Assembly: GCF_019104945.1 (NCBI RefSeq) | Contig: NZ_JAHRWW010000053.1 | Coordinates: forward strand, 1-64,000 | Length of the DNA stretch: 64,000 bases | From: Thermomonas sp. | Lineage (GTDB): Bacteria > Pseudomonadota > Gammaproteobacteria > Xanthomonadales > Xanthomonadaceae | Direction: 5' to 3' | Part shown: positions 44,838 through 54,672 of the stretch, piece after piece | How the letters are laid out: every line of letters starts with the position of its first letter | Numbering within the stretch: the first letter of the stretch is position 1 | The notes under the pieces: model-generated | The model's database searches: none | What the model was told of the DNA's origin: nothing | The model's input: the letters and a program-made list of their open reading frames with translations, nothing else | Program-made: the position numbers and the translations under genes

Positions 44838-47475
44838 GGTTCGTCCGCTGGAAAGGTACACGTTCGGGTTTATGAAAGGCAAAGCCCTGCGCATAGTCCA
44901 CTTGTAGCGAAGAGATCAGCAGCAGAATGTCGGGCGTGGACACCCACTCAGCCACAACCTCCAAGCCCTGCAAGTGGGCGATTTCAGTAGCGGCATTGAC
45001 GATGGCGCGCGATGTTGCATCGGTGGTCATGGTCTGCACAAAACTTCCATCGATCTTCAGTACGTCCAGCTCAAATGTTTTGAGATAGCCAAACGACGAC
45101 ATACCCGAACCGAAGTCGTCGAGTGCCACGCGGCAGCCCAATAGGCGCAAGCGCGAAATCAGTGCGCTCGATACATTGATATCACGCATCGCAACTGTTT
45201 CGGTAATTTCAAACAACAGGCGCTGCGGGTTGATCTGATGGCGTTCGATCAGGTTTTTGATAAAATCAAAAAGCCCTTCGTCTTCTAGGCTTGCGCCAGA
45301 GAGATTGATCGCGCAAGTCGCCAGCGCAGCGCCTTGTGGGTGCAGTTGATCGAAGTGAGCAAGCGCGGTTTCCAATACCCAGCGGTCAATGTGCGGCATA
45401 AGGCCATAGCGCTCGGCAGCAGGCAAAAAGACGCCGGGCAGAACCTCTTGCCCATCCTCATCACGCAGGCGCAGCAGCAGCTCGATATGCGCCCCCCGGT
45501 TGGTTTCTTTAAGCGGGTGCAGCTCTTGATAATCCAGCAATAGACGGTCGTAGCGCATGGCATCACGGATTCGGTTGACCCATTCCATTTCAACCATGCG
45601 TGAAGCAATCGCTGTATCGCTGCTGGAGTGCAATTGCACGCGATTGCGCCCATTTTCCTTCGCTAAGAAACAGGCAGCGTCGGCGTTAGCGAAAAGCTCC
45701 TTGACCGATGTCGATTCTTCCACCATCACCACGCCGATACTGGCGCTCACGGTGTAGATCCGGCGTTCCCAATTGAAGACGAACTCTTCAATACTGCGCC
45801 GCAGCCGTTCTGCGGTTTGCAGCGCGGCCACAGCAGAAGGCACCGATGTCAATAAAACACCGAACTCGTCGCCGCCCATTCTGCCCAATAGATCCGATGG
45901 GCGCAGTTCATCGCGAATGCGTTTGGCGATCTGCACCAGCAATGCATCGCCCGCATCATGGCCAGAAATATCGTTGATGAGTTTGAACTGATCTAGATCG
46001 ATAAACAGTAGTGCGCTTGCACGCGCCTCTTCGCTCTCTAACAGCGTCTGTGTGTGCGCCTCAAATTTGGTGCGGTTATAGAGCCTAGTGAGCGCATCGT
46101 GGTTGGTTTGGTAGCTAAGCCGCTCAGACAGCTGCCGCTGCTCCGAAACGTCGTTACCCACGAGCAGCCACATTGGCACGTCATCGATCACAATTGAACT
46201 GATGCGTATCATCAGCCAGAACGGTTTGCCATCGCTATCGTGTAGATACACTTCAAACGCTGGGTGCTCGCTTTGGCTAATTTCTTCAAGGCGATGCGCG
46301 ATATCGTGCGGCAAAACGGTGGCGAGCCCAGCAAGCCCCGTATCTACAGTAAGCCGCTGGCGTGCTACTGCATTGCGATACACCACAGTACCATTGTCTT
46401 TGCGTGCAAGAAGCACAAGCGAGGGCAGCAACTCATTGAGTTTGCGAAAGCGCTCTTCGCTGGCCCGATATTTTTCACTCATGGCGCGGCCGAGTGCAAA
46501 TGCGCGCGCGCGGGTCATGGCCAGCGACCACACTAAGGCCGCGAGCAACAGGCTGATAATGACACCCGTGATGAACACCCGGCGCCAATTTTGTGTATTA
46601 ACGACGGAGATTTGTGGGACGCCTGTGATCTGCCATTGCCGCCCACCAAATTGCAGCAGCTCTGCTACCTCTGCTTGGGTGGAGGCGGCTTGTCCGAAAC
46701 GATGCTGGTAGAGCGTTACCGGCGCACCACCCGTGACATCGGCAATACTTAAACTTGCGAGTGAGTGAATCTTCGACGGCAGTGCCGAGTTGATGAGGTC
46801 TTCTACGCGAAACGAAGCGCCAACCGACCCGATAATATGCTTGCGCCGCAGTTCAACCGATTCCGGAACGACGCCATGCGCATACACCGGTAGGCGCAGA
46901 ATAAAACCATCTTTTGTTACTTGGCTGTTACCACTTTGTCGTAGACGAAATACCGACGACATCGCGATTTGATCGGTATCACGCGAACGCAGCACAGCGT
47001 CGAGATTGGGCGGCTGGTTCTGAATATCCAAGCCCACAATCGCCTGATTGCCTTCGCGCGGTGCAAACAGTGTGGTGATGTAACGATCGCCTGCGGACGA
47101 CGACTTGCGCTCGACATACGCCAGCGCCTGTAGGCTGATCCGAACAATGCTATTGGCATACATATTTTCATAGGCACGCACATATTCATCTTCGGTGACT
47201 TCGTCTGAAGCAAGAAAGATTGATTGAAATGTGCGAATGAGACTCTCGCACGCCAGCAATTGATCTTTTACGGCGCTAGTAATCAAGACTACTTCATGCT
47301 TAAACGCTTCTTTCGCTGCGTCTTGTTCACGCGCACGCTCGTTCAGCGACACCCAGCCGGTAGCGAGCAGCCCCAAGACGAAGACCAGTAACGCCCAGAC
47401 GATCGCGGGCACGCGCCGCTTGCTCATCAACCGGATCGCTTGGGAGGCCTCGTTGTCGTAGCTATCAAACGGCAT
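44830..47475 (-). CDS. CHASE-PAS-GGDEF-EAL cyclic-di-GMP signalling protein
   Basis: The 881-aa inner-membrane protein has a transmembrane helix at about 24-45, a periplasmic CHASE sensor domain (about 70-280), a second helix at about 302-322, a PAS-like domain (about 340-450), a GGDEF domain and an EAL domain (about 630-880). GGDEF at 534-538 is intact, with an RPSD inhibitory site just before it. In the EAL part IELLLRL, NLSGASL, DDFGSGMSSF and KIDGSFV keep the catalytic residues, while AEWV replaces AEGV. Both activities are possible. Confidence 0.88.
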   Translation of the reverse strand: MPFDSYDNEASQAIRLMSKRRVPAIVWALLVFVLGLLATGWVSLNERAREQDAAKEAFKHEVVLITSAVKDQLLACESLIRTFQSIFLASDEVTEDEYVRAYENMYANSIVRISLQALAYVERKSSSAGDRYITTLFAPREGNQAIVGLDIQNQPPNLDAVLRSRDTDQIAMSSVFRLRQSGNSQVTKDGFILRLPVYAHGVVPESVELRRKHIIGSVGASFRVEDLINSALPSKIHSLASLSIADVTGGAPVTLYQHRFGQAASTQAEVAELLQFGGRQWQITGVPQISVVNTQNWRRVFITGVIISLLLAALVWSLAMTRARAFALGRAMSEKYRASEERFRKLNELLPSLVLLARKDNGTVVYRNAVARQRLTVDTGLAGLATVLPHDIAHRLEEISQSEHPAFEVYLHDSDGKPFWLMIRISSIVIDDVPMWLLVGNDVSEQRQLSERLSYQTNHDALTRLYNRTKFEAHTQTLLESEEARASALLFIDLDQFKLINDISGHDAGDALLVQIAKRIRDELRPSDLLGRMGGDEFGVLLTSVPSAVAALQTAERLRRSIEEFVFNWERRIYTVSASIGVVMVEESTSVKELFANADAACFLAKENGRNRVQLHSSSDTAIASRMVEMEWVNRIRDAMRYDRLLLDYQELHPLKETNRGAHIELLLRLRDEDGQEVLPGVFLPAAERYGLMPHIDRWVLETALAHFDQLHPQGAALATCAINLSGASLEDEGLFDFIKNLIERHQINPQRLLFEITETVAMRDINVSSALISRLRLLGCRVALDDFGSGMSSFGYLKTFELDVLKIDGSFVQTMTTDATSRAIVNAATEIAHLQGLEVVAEWVSTPDILLLISSLQVDYAQGFAFHKPERVPFQRTNHA

Positions 47476-47500
47476 CTGCTGTTCTCAGGTGTCCGTTACT

Positions 47501-48271
47501 TTATACGGCAAATTGTTCAATCAAAATTCGCTCTTCAAGATTGTGCTCTGGGTCAAACAATAGGCGCACGCTGCGGTTGATCGATTCGCGCACCAGAATT
47601 TCGGTGACATCGCGCACTTCGTGCGAGTCTGCGGTTGCACTGACAGGCCGCTTATGCGGGTCCAGCACCTTGAAACGCACCTCTGTACCCGACTTCAATA
47701 CAGCCCCACGCCAGCGCCTTGGCCGAAACGGGGCAATAGGCGTAAGCGCCATCACGTTCGCGCCCAGCGGCAGAATCGGCCCATGCGCAGAAAAGTTATA
47801 GGCGGTACTGCCGGCCGGCGTGGCCAGCATAACGCCATCGCAAACCAGCTCATCTAAACGCACTTCGCCATTGAGCTCGATACTCACATGCGCCGCCTGC
47901 CTCGTTTGCCGCAGTAGCGAGACTTCGTTATAGGCCAGAGATGAAACGCACGCTCCCGACTCTGTTTGTGCCTGCATTTCTAGCGGGTGCAACGTCGCGG
48001 GTTCGGCATCGGCGAGGCGCGCCAGCAGGTCGTCTTCCGGACGGTACTGATTCATCAAAAAGCCGACCGTGCCCAGCTTCATGCCATACACCGGCCTGCC
48101 CAAATCGCCGTGGCGATGCAAGGTTTGCAACATAAAGCCGTCACCACCAAGTGCCACGATAACGTCGGCGTCCTGAGGTGCGTAGAGACCGTGCCGAGAC
48201 ACAAGCCTCGCAAGTGTTGTTTGCGCTTCGTCGGTTGGGCTGGCAAGAAAAGCGATGCGAGGAGAAGTCAT
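47501..48271 (-). CDS. nadK: NAD kinase
   Basis: The 256-aa enzyme phosphorylates NAD to NADP. Conserved motifs are [16 protein letters not shown] (GGDG catalytic region), [13 protein letters not shown] and [24 protein letters not shown], where the Asn-Glu (AYNEVSLL) site lies before. Length is slightly short for the family but contains all domains. It stands between the c-di-GMP gene and a pair of hairpins. Confidence 0.94.
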   Translation of the reverse strand: MTSPRIAFLASPTDEAQTTLARLVSRHGLYAPQDADVIVALGGDGFMLQTLHRHGDLGRPVYGMKLGTVGFLMNQYRPEDDLLARLADAEPATLHPLEMQAQTESGACVSSLAYNEVSLLRQTRQAAHVSIELNGEVRLDELVCDGVMLATPAGSTAYNFSAHGPILPLGANVMALTPIAPFRPRRWRGAVLKSGTEVRFKVLDPHKRPVSATADSHEVRDVTEILVRESINRSVRLLFDPEHNLEERILIEQFAV

Positions 48272-48289
48272 GTGCTGAGCTTACAGCCC

Positions 48290-48355
48290 ACCTCCCCTTC
48301 ATTGAAGGGGAGGTATCCGTAATTTTATGCCCTCTCCACTGATGAAGAGGGCATA
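48290..48355. repeat. Two adjacent intergenic hairpins between gdh and nadK
   Basis: The first is an 11-bp perfect stem (ACCTCCCCTTC with GAAGGGGAGGT, 3-base loop, 48290-48314). The second is a 10-bp stem (TATGCCCTCT with AGAGGGCATA, 48326-48355). Both lie just after the glutamate dehydrogenase stop on the minus strand. They look like REP-type elements and could also end transcription. Confidence 0.65.
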
Positions 48356-48360
48356 GGGGC

Positions 48361-51300
48361 TTAGCCGCGGCTTGCCAGTTGGGCTACACGCTGTACCGCA
48401 ACCGAGGCGGTTGGGTAGTCCAGCGTCTTGTGCGAAGCCAGTTCGGTGAGCATCGCCAAGGTGAAGCGCAGGCTGGAGTCATCGCGGGACAGCCATGCCT
48501 GTACCTTGGCATCGGCATCCTTACCCGGCATCGACAGGGCTTGGCCGGTCAGCGTGCGCAGCTGCGCAAACAGCTCGTCGCGCAGAACGCCGCGTGCCAC
48601 AGCGTGCCAGCGGCCTTCCACCTTGAGCGCTTCGATCTGCGCACGCAGCCACGGTGCACGCAGGGCTTCGCCCAAGCGGAAATAGACCTTGGCCACATCG
48701 GTAGGACGCAGCTTACGCTCGCGTGCCAGTTCGATGATGTCCGGGCTGGATTCAAGGTACGGCAACGCTGCTAGCTGATCAGCCAACGCAGCCGACAGCC
48801 CCTTACTGCGCCACGCTTTGCGGTTGGCTTCGTATTCCGGACGCTGCGCGTCGGAAATGATGCCATCGCCTGCGCGAATATCGCGGAAGCCATCGTGGTA
48901 ACGCTCCACCGCTGTGGTGATTGCCGGTACCGCACCTGGGCGCGACAGCAGCCAGCGGGTGAAGCTGCGCTGCAGCTCCCAGATCACCATCAGCGCGTCC
49001 ACTTGAACGCCCTCGCCCACCTTGCCGTCGAGCGTGTCGATCTGCGCCCACAGCTCGCGTGCGTCCAGCGTTTCGCGGGTAATGGTGTACGCACGTGCGA
49101 TTTCACCAATGCTGCGACCGCTGTCTTCCTGCATACGCATCAGGAAGGTGGCACCCATGCGGTTGATGGTGGAGTTGGTCACCGCCGTTGCGATGATTTC
49201 GCGCTTCAGCCGGTGACCATCCATCACCTTGGCATACTTGGCCTGCAGCGGTTCGGGGAAGTAGCGCACCAGTTCTTTCGATAGATACGGATCTTCCGGA
49301 ATATCTGAATCGAGCAGTTGCGGGAACGCCACCAGCTTCGAGTACGACAGCAGAATGGCCAATTCCGGACGGGTCAGCCCCTGCCCACGCAGCTTGCGTT
49401 CGGCAATTTGCGCATCGGTGGGTAGGAACTCGATTTGGCGGTCCAGCAGGCCTTGCGATTCCAGCGTATTGATAAAGTGCATCTTCGAACCAAGACGCGA
49501 GACATTCATACGCTCCATCAGCGAGAGCGCTTGGTTCTGACGATAGTTATCGTTCAGTACCAGCTTGGCCACCTCGTCGGTCATCGACGCCAGCAACTTG
49601 TTGCGGTCGGCTAGTTTCAGCTTCTTCTTCTGCACTTCGCCGTTCAGCAGAATCTTGATGTTGACCTCATGGTCCGAGGTATCCACACCTGCCGAGTTGT
49701 CGATGAAGTCGGTGTTGAGCAGCACGCCCGCTTGTGCGGCTTCGATACGGCCCAGCTGGGTCATGCCGAGGTTGCCGCCTTCACCAATGATCTTGCAACG
49801 AAGGTCAGCGCCATTGACGCGCAGCCCGTTATTGGCACGATCGCCTACTTCGGCATTGGTTTCACTCGATGCCTTGATATAAGTACCGATACCGCCGTTG
49901 TACAGCAGATCCACCGGCGCTTTCAGTGCGGCGCTGATGAATTCGGTAGGCGTGAGGTGCTGCACATCATCGGCAATACCAAGTGCTGCGCGTACTTCCG
50001 GGGTGATATCGATCGATTTCAGCGAGCGCGCATACACGCCGCCGCCCTTGCTGATCAGCTTGGTGTCGTAATCGGCCCAGCTGGAGCGCGGCAGTTTGAA
50101 CAAGCGCTGACGTTCCTTGAACGACACCGCTGCATCCGGGTTTGGATCAAGGAAGATATGGCGGTGATCGAACGCGCAGAGCACGCGCGTATGCGTGGAT
50201 AGCAGCATGCCGTTGCCGAACACGTCGCCGGACATATCACCAATACCGACACAGGTGAAATCGTCCTTCTGGCAGTTGCGGCCAAGCGCACCGAAGTGGT
50301 GCTTCACCGACTCCCACGCGCCGCGTGCGGTGATGCCCATCCCTTTGTGGCTATAGCCCGCAGAGCCGCCCGACGCGAAGGCATCGTCCAACCAATAGCT
50401 GTGCGCTTGCGCAATGCCGTTAGCAATATCCGAGAAGCTCGCGGTGCCCTTATCGGCCGCCACCACCAAGTACGGATCATCGCCATCGTGGCGCACAACG
50501 CGCGGCGGCGGTAGCACCTTGCCTTCAACCGAAAGGTTGTCGGTGATGTCGAGCAGGCCATTGATAAAGCGCTTGTAGCAGGCAATACCCTCGGCCAGCC
50601 AAGCGTCACGATCCACGGCGGGGTTGGGCAGTTGCTTCGGATAGAAACCGCCCTTGCTGCCCACCGGCACGATGACGGTATTTTTCACCATCTGCGCTTT
50701 GACAAGGCCCAGCACTTCGGTGCGGAAGTCTTCGCGGCGATCGGACCAACGCAAGCCGCCGCGGGCTACCGGGCCGAAACGCAGGTGGGTACCTTCAACG
50801 CGCGGGCCGCAGACCCAAATTTCGCGGTACGGACGCGGCTTGGGAAGATCCGGCACCAGCGCGGTGTCGAACTTGAACGCCAAGTAGTCGGCCGGGCCAC
50901 CATCTTTGCGCAGGCCGTCCGCGTAGTCGATGTAGTAGTTGGTGCGCAGCGTGGCGTCGATCACACCAATGAAGCTGCGCAAGATGCGGTCTTCATCGAG
51001 GCTGGCGACGCGGTCCAGCAGGCTCTTCAGTGCGTTATGGGCCGCTTCAATTTGCTGCTCGCGCTTACCACTACGGGCCGCAAGCAGTGGCTTCAGCAGC
51101 GTCAGTGCGGCTTCGTCACCATCGGTCAGTGCGGTGAGCTGCGCAGTGAAATGCTCCACGCCTTGCTTGATCATCGCGGCATTTTCTTTGCCAGTTTCCG
51201 GGTGGAAGCGTGCTTCAAACAGCTCCACCAGCAATCGCGCAAGTAGCGGGTAGCGGGTGAGCGTGGCTTCCATATAGCTCTGCGAGAACGGGACGCCGGT

Positions 51301-53310
51301 CTGCAGCAGGTATTTGCTATAAGCACGCAGCATGGCGACTTGTTGCCAATCCAGCTTGGCCGAAAGCACCAAACGGTTGAACCCATCGTTTTCGGAATTG
51401 CCGCGCAGTACTTGCTCGAAAGCACCTTCAAAAGCGCCACGAACGGCTTCCACGTCCATGCTTTCAAAGCCAAATTGGTCGATCTGGCTCATCACTTCGA
51501 AGTCTTGGATGAAGATGGATTCATCATCCAAAGTCACTTCAAAGACGTGCTCGGAAAGCACCTTTAGGCCCATGTTTTCAAGCACCGGCAGGGCTTCTGA
51601 TAGCACCAGCGGCGCGCCGTAACGGAACATCTTGAAGCGCAGGCGCTCGTGCTGCATGGCCGAGGTGCGATACAGCTTCAGGCACATATCGGCAGGGGTA
51701 TGCATGCTATCGATGTGTTCAACATCGTCGGCGGCCACTTCCGGGCTGACTTCTTCGATATAGCCCGCAGGCAGTGCACTGGCATAACGTGCGGCCAGCT
51801 TCAGGCCTTGCTCTTCACCGTGGTTGGCCACCAGCTGCTCACGCAGCTCGTCGCGCCAGTCGCGCACGATCAGCGCCAGCTTGGATTCCAGTGCCGTAAT
51901 ATCCACGGCCGTTGCCGTATTGCCCGCATCCAAGCGCACCATGGTGTGCATCTGTGCAAGTGGCGAATCACCGATTTGCACATTGGTATCCACGCGCACG
52001 CCTCCCAGCGTTTCGCGCAGCATGGCTTCAATGCGGTGACGGATTTGCGTGCTCATCCGCTCACGCGGGATGTAGGTCAACACGGAGTAATAGCGGCCGT
52101 AGCGATCGCGACGCAGGAACAACTTGCTGCGCACGCGTTCTTGCAAACCAAGAATGCCCATGCAGGTCTTGAACAGTTCTTCCTCATTGGCTTGGAACAG
52201 TTCGTCACGCGGCAGGGTTTCTAGGATGTGGCGTAGCGCTTTGCCACTGTGCCCGTTCGGGTCAAGCCCGGAACGATCCATCACGTAATTATGGCGCTCG
52301 CGCACCAGCGGGATATCCCATGGGCGACGGGTGTAGGCGCTTGAGGTGTACAGCCCAACGAAACGCTGTTCGCTCACCGCGCGGCCCTTGCTGTCGAAGC
52401 TGAGCACGCCGATGTAGTCCATATAACCGGGGCGATGCACCGTGGCGCGGGCGTTGGTCTTGGTCAAGATCAGCGCATCAACAGCGCCCGATTGCGGCAT
52501 CGTATGGGCCGCAAGCGACTTGATCGAACGCGGCTTGCTTTCGCTATCGTCGCGCAGCAGGCCAAGCCCGCTACCGGATACCGAAGCCAGCACCTCGTCT
52601 TTACCCTGCTTGCCCACTTGATATTCGCGGTAGCCAAAGAAGGTGAAGTGGTCATCGGCGGCCCAGCGCAAGAACTCCTGCGCCTCTTTGCGGCCCGCCT
52701 CGGTGACTGGTAACTTGCGCGTGCTGAGTTCTTCGGCCACTTCGCGCATTTGTGCGCGCATCGGCTCCCAATCGGCAACAATGGCGCGCACATCTTCCAG
52801 CACCTTATTGACGCCCGCCTTGACCGTAGCCAGCTCACTCTTCTGCTGACGGTCAATTTCGATATACATCACCGACTCTGCATCACCACTGCCCACGGCG
52901 GTAATTTTGCCGCTCTTATCACGGGTGAAGCGCACAATCGGGTGGCCCAGTACATGCACGCCAACGCCCATATCGGCCAGCGCCATGCTCACCGAGTCCA
53001 CCAAGAACGGCATATCGTCATTCACGATCTGCAGCACGGTATGCGACGAAGAACTCGTTTCCAGCGCCGGGTTGGTGAGGCGCACATTGGCCTTGCCGCG
53101 CTTGCGTGTGGCGACAAACTCCAGCGTATCGGCGGCCAGGTCGGCCCACTCATCAATACTGCGACTGGCCAATTCTTCAGCGTCCAAACGCTGATAGAAC
53201 GCGGTTGCAAATGCAATCGCCTGTTCCTGTCCGGCCTTGCCAACACGCTTGGCTAACGCATCGAGAACCGGTTTGAGATCAACATTGCGGGAATCAACTG
53301 ACTTATTCAT
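48361..53310 (-). CDS. NAD-specific glutamate dehydrogenase (large, about 180 kDa type)
   Basis: The 1649-aa protein is of the giant NAD-dependent GDH class (Bac_GDH), which converts glutamate to 2-oxoglutarate and ammonia. The N-terminal half carries ACT-like regulatory repeats. The catalytic core includes RFGPVARGGLRWSDRREDFRTEV, KNTVIVPVGSKGGFYPKQ and GIGDMSGDVFGNGML, and the long C-terminal helical domain is complete. GGAGG lies ten bases before the ATG. Its size and single-copy position suggest a catabolic role in amino-acid use. Confidence 0.93.
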   Translation of the reverse strand: MNKSVDSRNVDLKPVLDALAKRVGKAGQEQAIAFATAFYQRLDAEELASRSIDEWADLAADTLEFVATRKRGKANVRLTNPALETSSSSHTVLQIVNDDMPFLVDSVSMALADMGVGVHVLGHPIVRFTRDKSGKITAVGSGDAESVMYIEIDRQQKSELATVKAGVNKVLEDVRAIVADWEPMRAQMREVAEELSTRKLPVTEAGRKEAQEFLRWAADDHFTFFGYREYQVGKQGKDEVLASVSGSGLGLLRDDSESKPRSIKSLAAHTMPQSGAVDALILTKTNARATVHRPGYMDYIGVLSFDSKGRAVSEQRFVGLYTSSAYTRRPWDIPLVRERHNYVMDRSGLDPNGHSGKALRHILETLPRDELFQANEEELFKTCMGILGLQERVRSKLFLRRDRYGRYYSVLTYIPRERMSTQIRHRIEAMLRETLGGVRVDTNVQIGDSPLAQMHTMVRLDAGNTATAVDITALESKLALIVRDWRDELREQLVANHGEEQGLKLAARYASALPAGYIEEVSPEVAADDVEHIDSMHTPADMCLKLYRTSAMQHERLRFKMFRYGAPLVLSEALPVLENMGLKVLSEHVFEVTLDDESIFIQDFEVMSQIDQFGFESMDVEAVRGAFEGAFEQVLRGNSENDGFNRLVLSAKLDWQQVAMLRAYSKYLLQTGVPFSQSYMEATLTRYPLLARLLVELFEARFHPETGKENAAMIKQGVEHFTAQLTALTDGDEAALTLLKPLLAARSGKREQQIEAAHNALKSLLDRVASLDEDRILRSFIGVIDATLRTNYYIDYADGLRKDGGPADYLAFKFDTALVPDLPKPRPYREIWVCGPRVEGTHLRFGPVARGGLRWSDRREDFRTEVLGLVKAQMVKNTVIVPVGSKGGFYPKQLPNPAVDRDAWLAEGIACYKRFINGLLDITDNLSVEGKVLPPPRVVRHDGDDPYLVVAADKGTASFSDIANGIAQAHSYWLDDAFASGGSAGYSHKGMGITARGAWESVKHHFGALGRNCQKDDFTCVGIGDMSGDVFGNGMLLSTHTRVLCAFDHRHIFLDPNPDAAVSFKERQRLFKLPRSSWADYDTKLISKGGGVYARSLKSIDITPEVRAALGIADDVQHLTPTEFISAALKAPVDLLYNGGIGTYIKASSETNAEVGDRANNGLRVNGADLRCKIIGEGGNLGMTQLGRIEAAQAGVLLNTDFIDNSAGVDTSDHEVNIKILLNGEVQKKKLKLADRNKLLASMTDEVAKLVLNDNYRQNQALSLMERMNVSRLGSKMHFINTLESQGLLDRQIEFLPTDAQIAERKLRGQGLTRPELAILLSYSKLVAFPQLLDSDIPEDPYLSKELVRYFPEPLQAKYAKVMDGHRLKREIIATAVTNSTINRMGATFLMRMQEDSGRSIGEIARAYTITRETLDARELWAQIDTLDGKVGEGVQVDALMVIWELQRSFTRWLLSRPGAVPAITTAVERYHDGFRDIRAGDGIISDAQRPEYEANRKAWRSKGLSAALADQLAALPYLESSPDIIELARERKLRPTDVAKVYFRLGEALRAPWLRAQIEALKVEGRWHAVARGVLRDELFAQLRTLTGQALSMPGKDADAKVQAWLSRDDSSLRFTLAMLTELASHKTLDYPTASVAVQRVAQLASRG

Positions 53311-53333
53311 CTGTACTAAGCCTCCAAAGGGAA

Positions 53334-53359
53334 ACGGCCGCGCAGGGGAGCACGGCCGT
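53334..53359 (-). terminator. Stem-loop between the acyl-CoA dehydrogenase and glutamate dehydrogenase genes
   Basis: ACGGCCG and CGGCCGT form a 7-bp stem with a 12-base loop, followed on the minus strand by TTT. It may end or attenuate the acyl-CoA dehydrogenase transcript. Confidence 0.55.
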
Positions 53360-53378
53360 CTTGAGTTTTATTGTCGGT

Positions 53379-54527
53379 TTATCGAAGCCCGGTTTCGTTA
53401 CGGGCAATGACCAACCTCTGAATTTCGCTGGTACCTTCGTAAATCTCTGTAATCTTGGCATCGCGGAAGTAACGCTCGATCGGCATCTCCTTGGAATAGC
53501 CCATACCTCCATGAATTTGAAGCGCCTGATGAGCGATCCACATCGCTGCTTCCGACGCGGTTAACTTGGCCACCGAGGCTTCAGTGGTAAAACGTTTCCC
53601 CTGCCCTTTCAGCCACGCGGCACGCAGCGTGAGCAGTAGTGCAGCATCGAGCTTGCACTTCATATCGGCAATCTTGGCTTGGGTCATTTGGAAGCTGCCC
53701 AGCGGCTGGCCGAACGACTTGCGCTCTTTGACATAGGCAAGCGTGGCTTCGTATGCGGCGCGGCCAATACCAATGGCTTGGCTGGCAATACCAATGCGGC
53801 CTGCGTCCAGCACGCTCATCGCAATTTTGAAGCCCTGACCTTCTTCACCCAGCACTTCGTCGGCCGGCACCACATAATCGGTAAATTCGATTTCGCAGGT
53901 AGCCGAAGCGCGAATGCCAAGCTTGGGCTCGGTCTTGCCGCGGTGGAAACCTTCGCGTGTGGTGTCGATCATAAACGCGGTGATGCCCTTGGCGCCCTTG
54001 TCCGGGTCGGTCATGGCAAACAACACGATATATTTGGCCACAGGGCCAGAGGTGATCCAACTTTTCTTACCGTTGATCACATACGAACCATCGGCCTGCT
54101 TAGTGGCCTTGCAGCGCATGGCAGTAGCGTCGGAACCTGATTGCGGCTCGGTGAGCGCAAACGCGCCAATTTCGCGGCCTTCGGCAATATCACGCACATA
54201 CTTTTGCTTCTGTGCTTCGGTACCGAAGGTCAAAATACCATTGCAGAACAGTGAATTATTCACCGACATAATGGTGCTGTGCGCTGCGTCGGCAGCAGCG
54301 ATTTCTACCATCGCCAGCACATAGGCCACCGGGTCCATTTCTGCGCCGCCGTACTCGGCAGGCACTTCAATACCCATCAGGCCGTTTTCGCCCAGAGCAC
54401 GGATATTTTCAAGCGGAAACTCGCCGGTGCGGTCGTGATGCTCGGCACTGGGCGCGATCTTCTCGCGGGCAATTCGCCGTGCCACGTCTTGCAACATCAG
54501 CTGCTCTTCGCTGAATCCGAAATCCAC
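53379..54527 (-). CDS. Acyl-CoA dehydrogenase
   Basis: The 382-aa flavoprotein oxidises acyl-CoA and passes electrons to ETF. Motifs are GAFALTEPQSGSDATAM and YVINGKKSWITSG (flavin and substrate contacts), IHGGMGYSKEMPIERYFRDAK, and IYEGTSEIQRLVIA with the catalytic Glu. The start is taken as GTG at 54527, because CGGAG lies seven bases upstream and VDFGFSEEQ is the usual N-terminus; an ATG six codons further up is less supported. Its exact chain-length preference cannot be read from the sequence. Confidence 0.9.
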   Translation of the reverse strand: MDFGFSEEQLMLQDVARRIAREKIAPSAEHHDRTGEFPLENIRALGENGLMGIEVPAEYGGAEMDPVAYVLAMVEIAAADAAHSTIMSVNNSLFCNGILTFGTEAQKQKYVRDIAEGREIGAFALTEPQSGSDATAMRCKATKQADGSYVINGKKSWITSGPVAKYIVLFAMTDPDKGAKGITAFMIDTTREGFHRGKTEPKLGIRASATCEIEFTDYVVPADEVLGEEGQGFKIAMSVLDAGRIGIASQAIGIGRAAYEATLAYVKERKSFGQPLGSFQMTQAKIADMKCKLDAALLLTLRAAWLKGQGKRFTTEASVAKLTASEAAMWIAHQALQIHGGMGYSKEMPIERYFRDAKITEIYEGTSEIQRLVIARNETGLR

Positions 54528-54616
54528 GCCCGCGCTCCGCATCACTATGAAGTTGGCGCATTGTAGCCCTGACCCGGATAAAACCGAAGCCTCTCACGCC
54601 CTAATCACGGTTTTAC

Positions 54617-54672
54617 TTGACCCATATCGAGTATCGCGAGAGAATTATCTCTAAATCGCGATGGAAAGATAT
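54617..54672 (+). promoter_or_regulatory. Promoter with nested inverted repeats before the ArsR-methyltransferase gene
   Basis: TTGACC (54617-54622) and GAGAAT 17 bases later form a candidate promoter. Over it lie nested inverted repeats: ATATC/GATAT (outer), ATCGCGA/TCGCGAT at 54633-54662, and AGAGA-ATTA-TCTCT at 54639-54652. This is a plausible autoregulatory operator of the ArsR-type protein. It covers the first ATG at 54661, which makes the second ATG at 54673 a realistic start. Confidence 0.5.
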
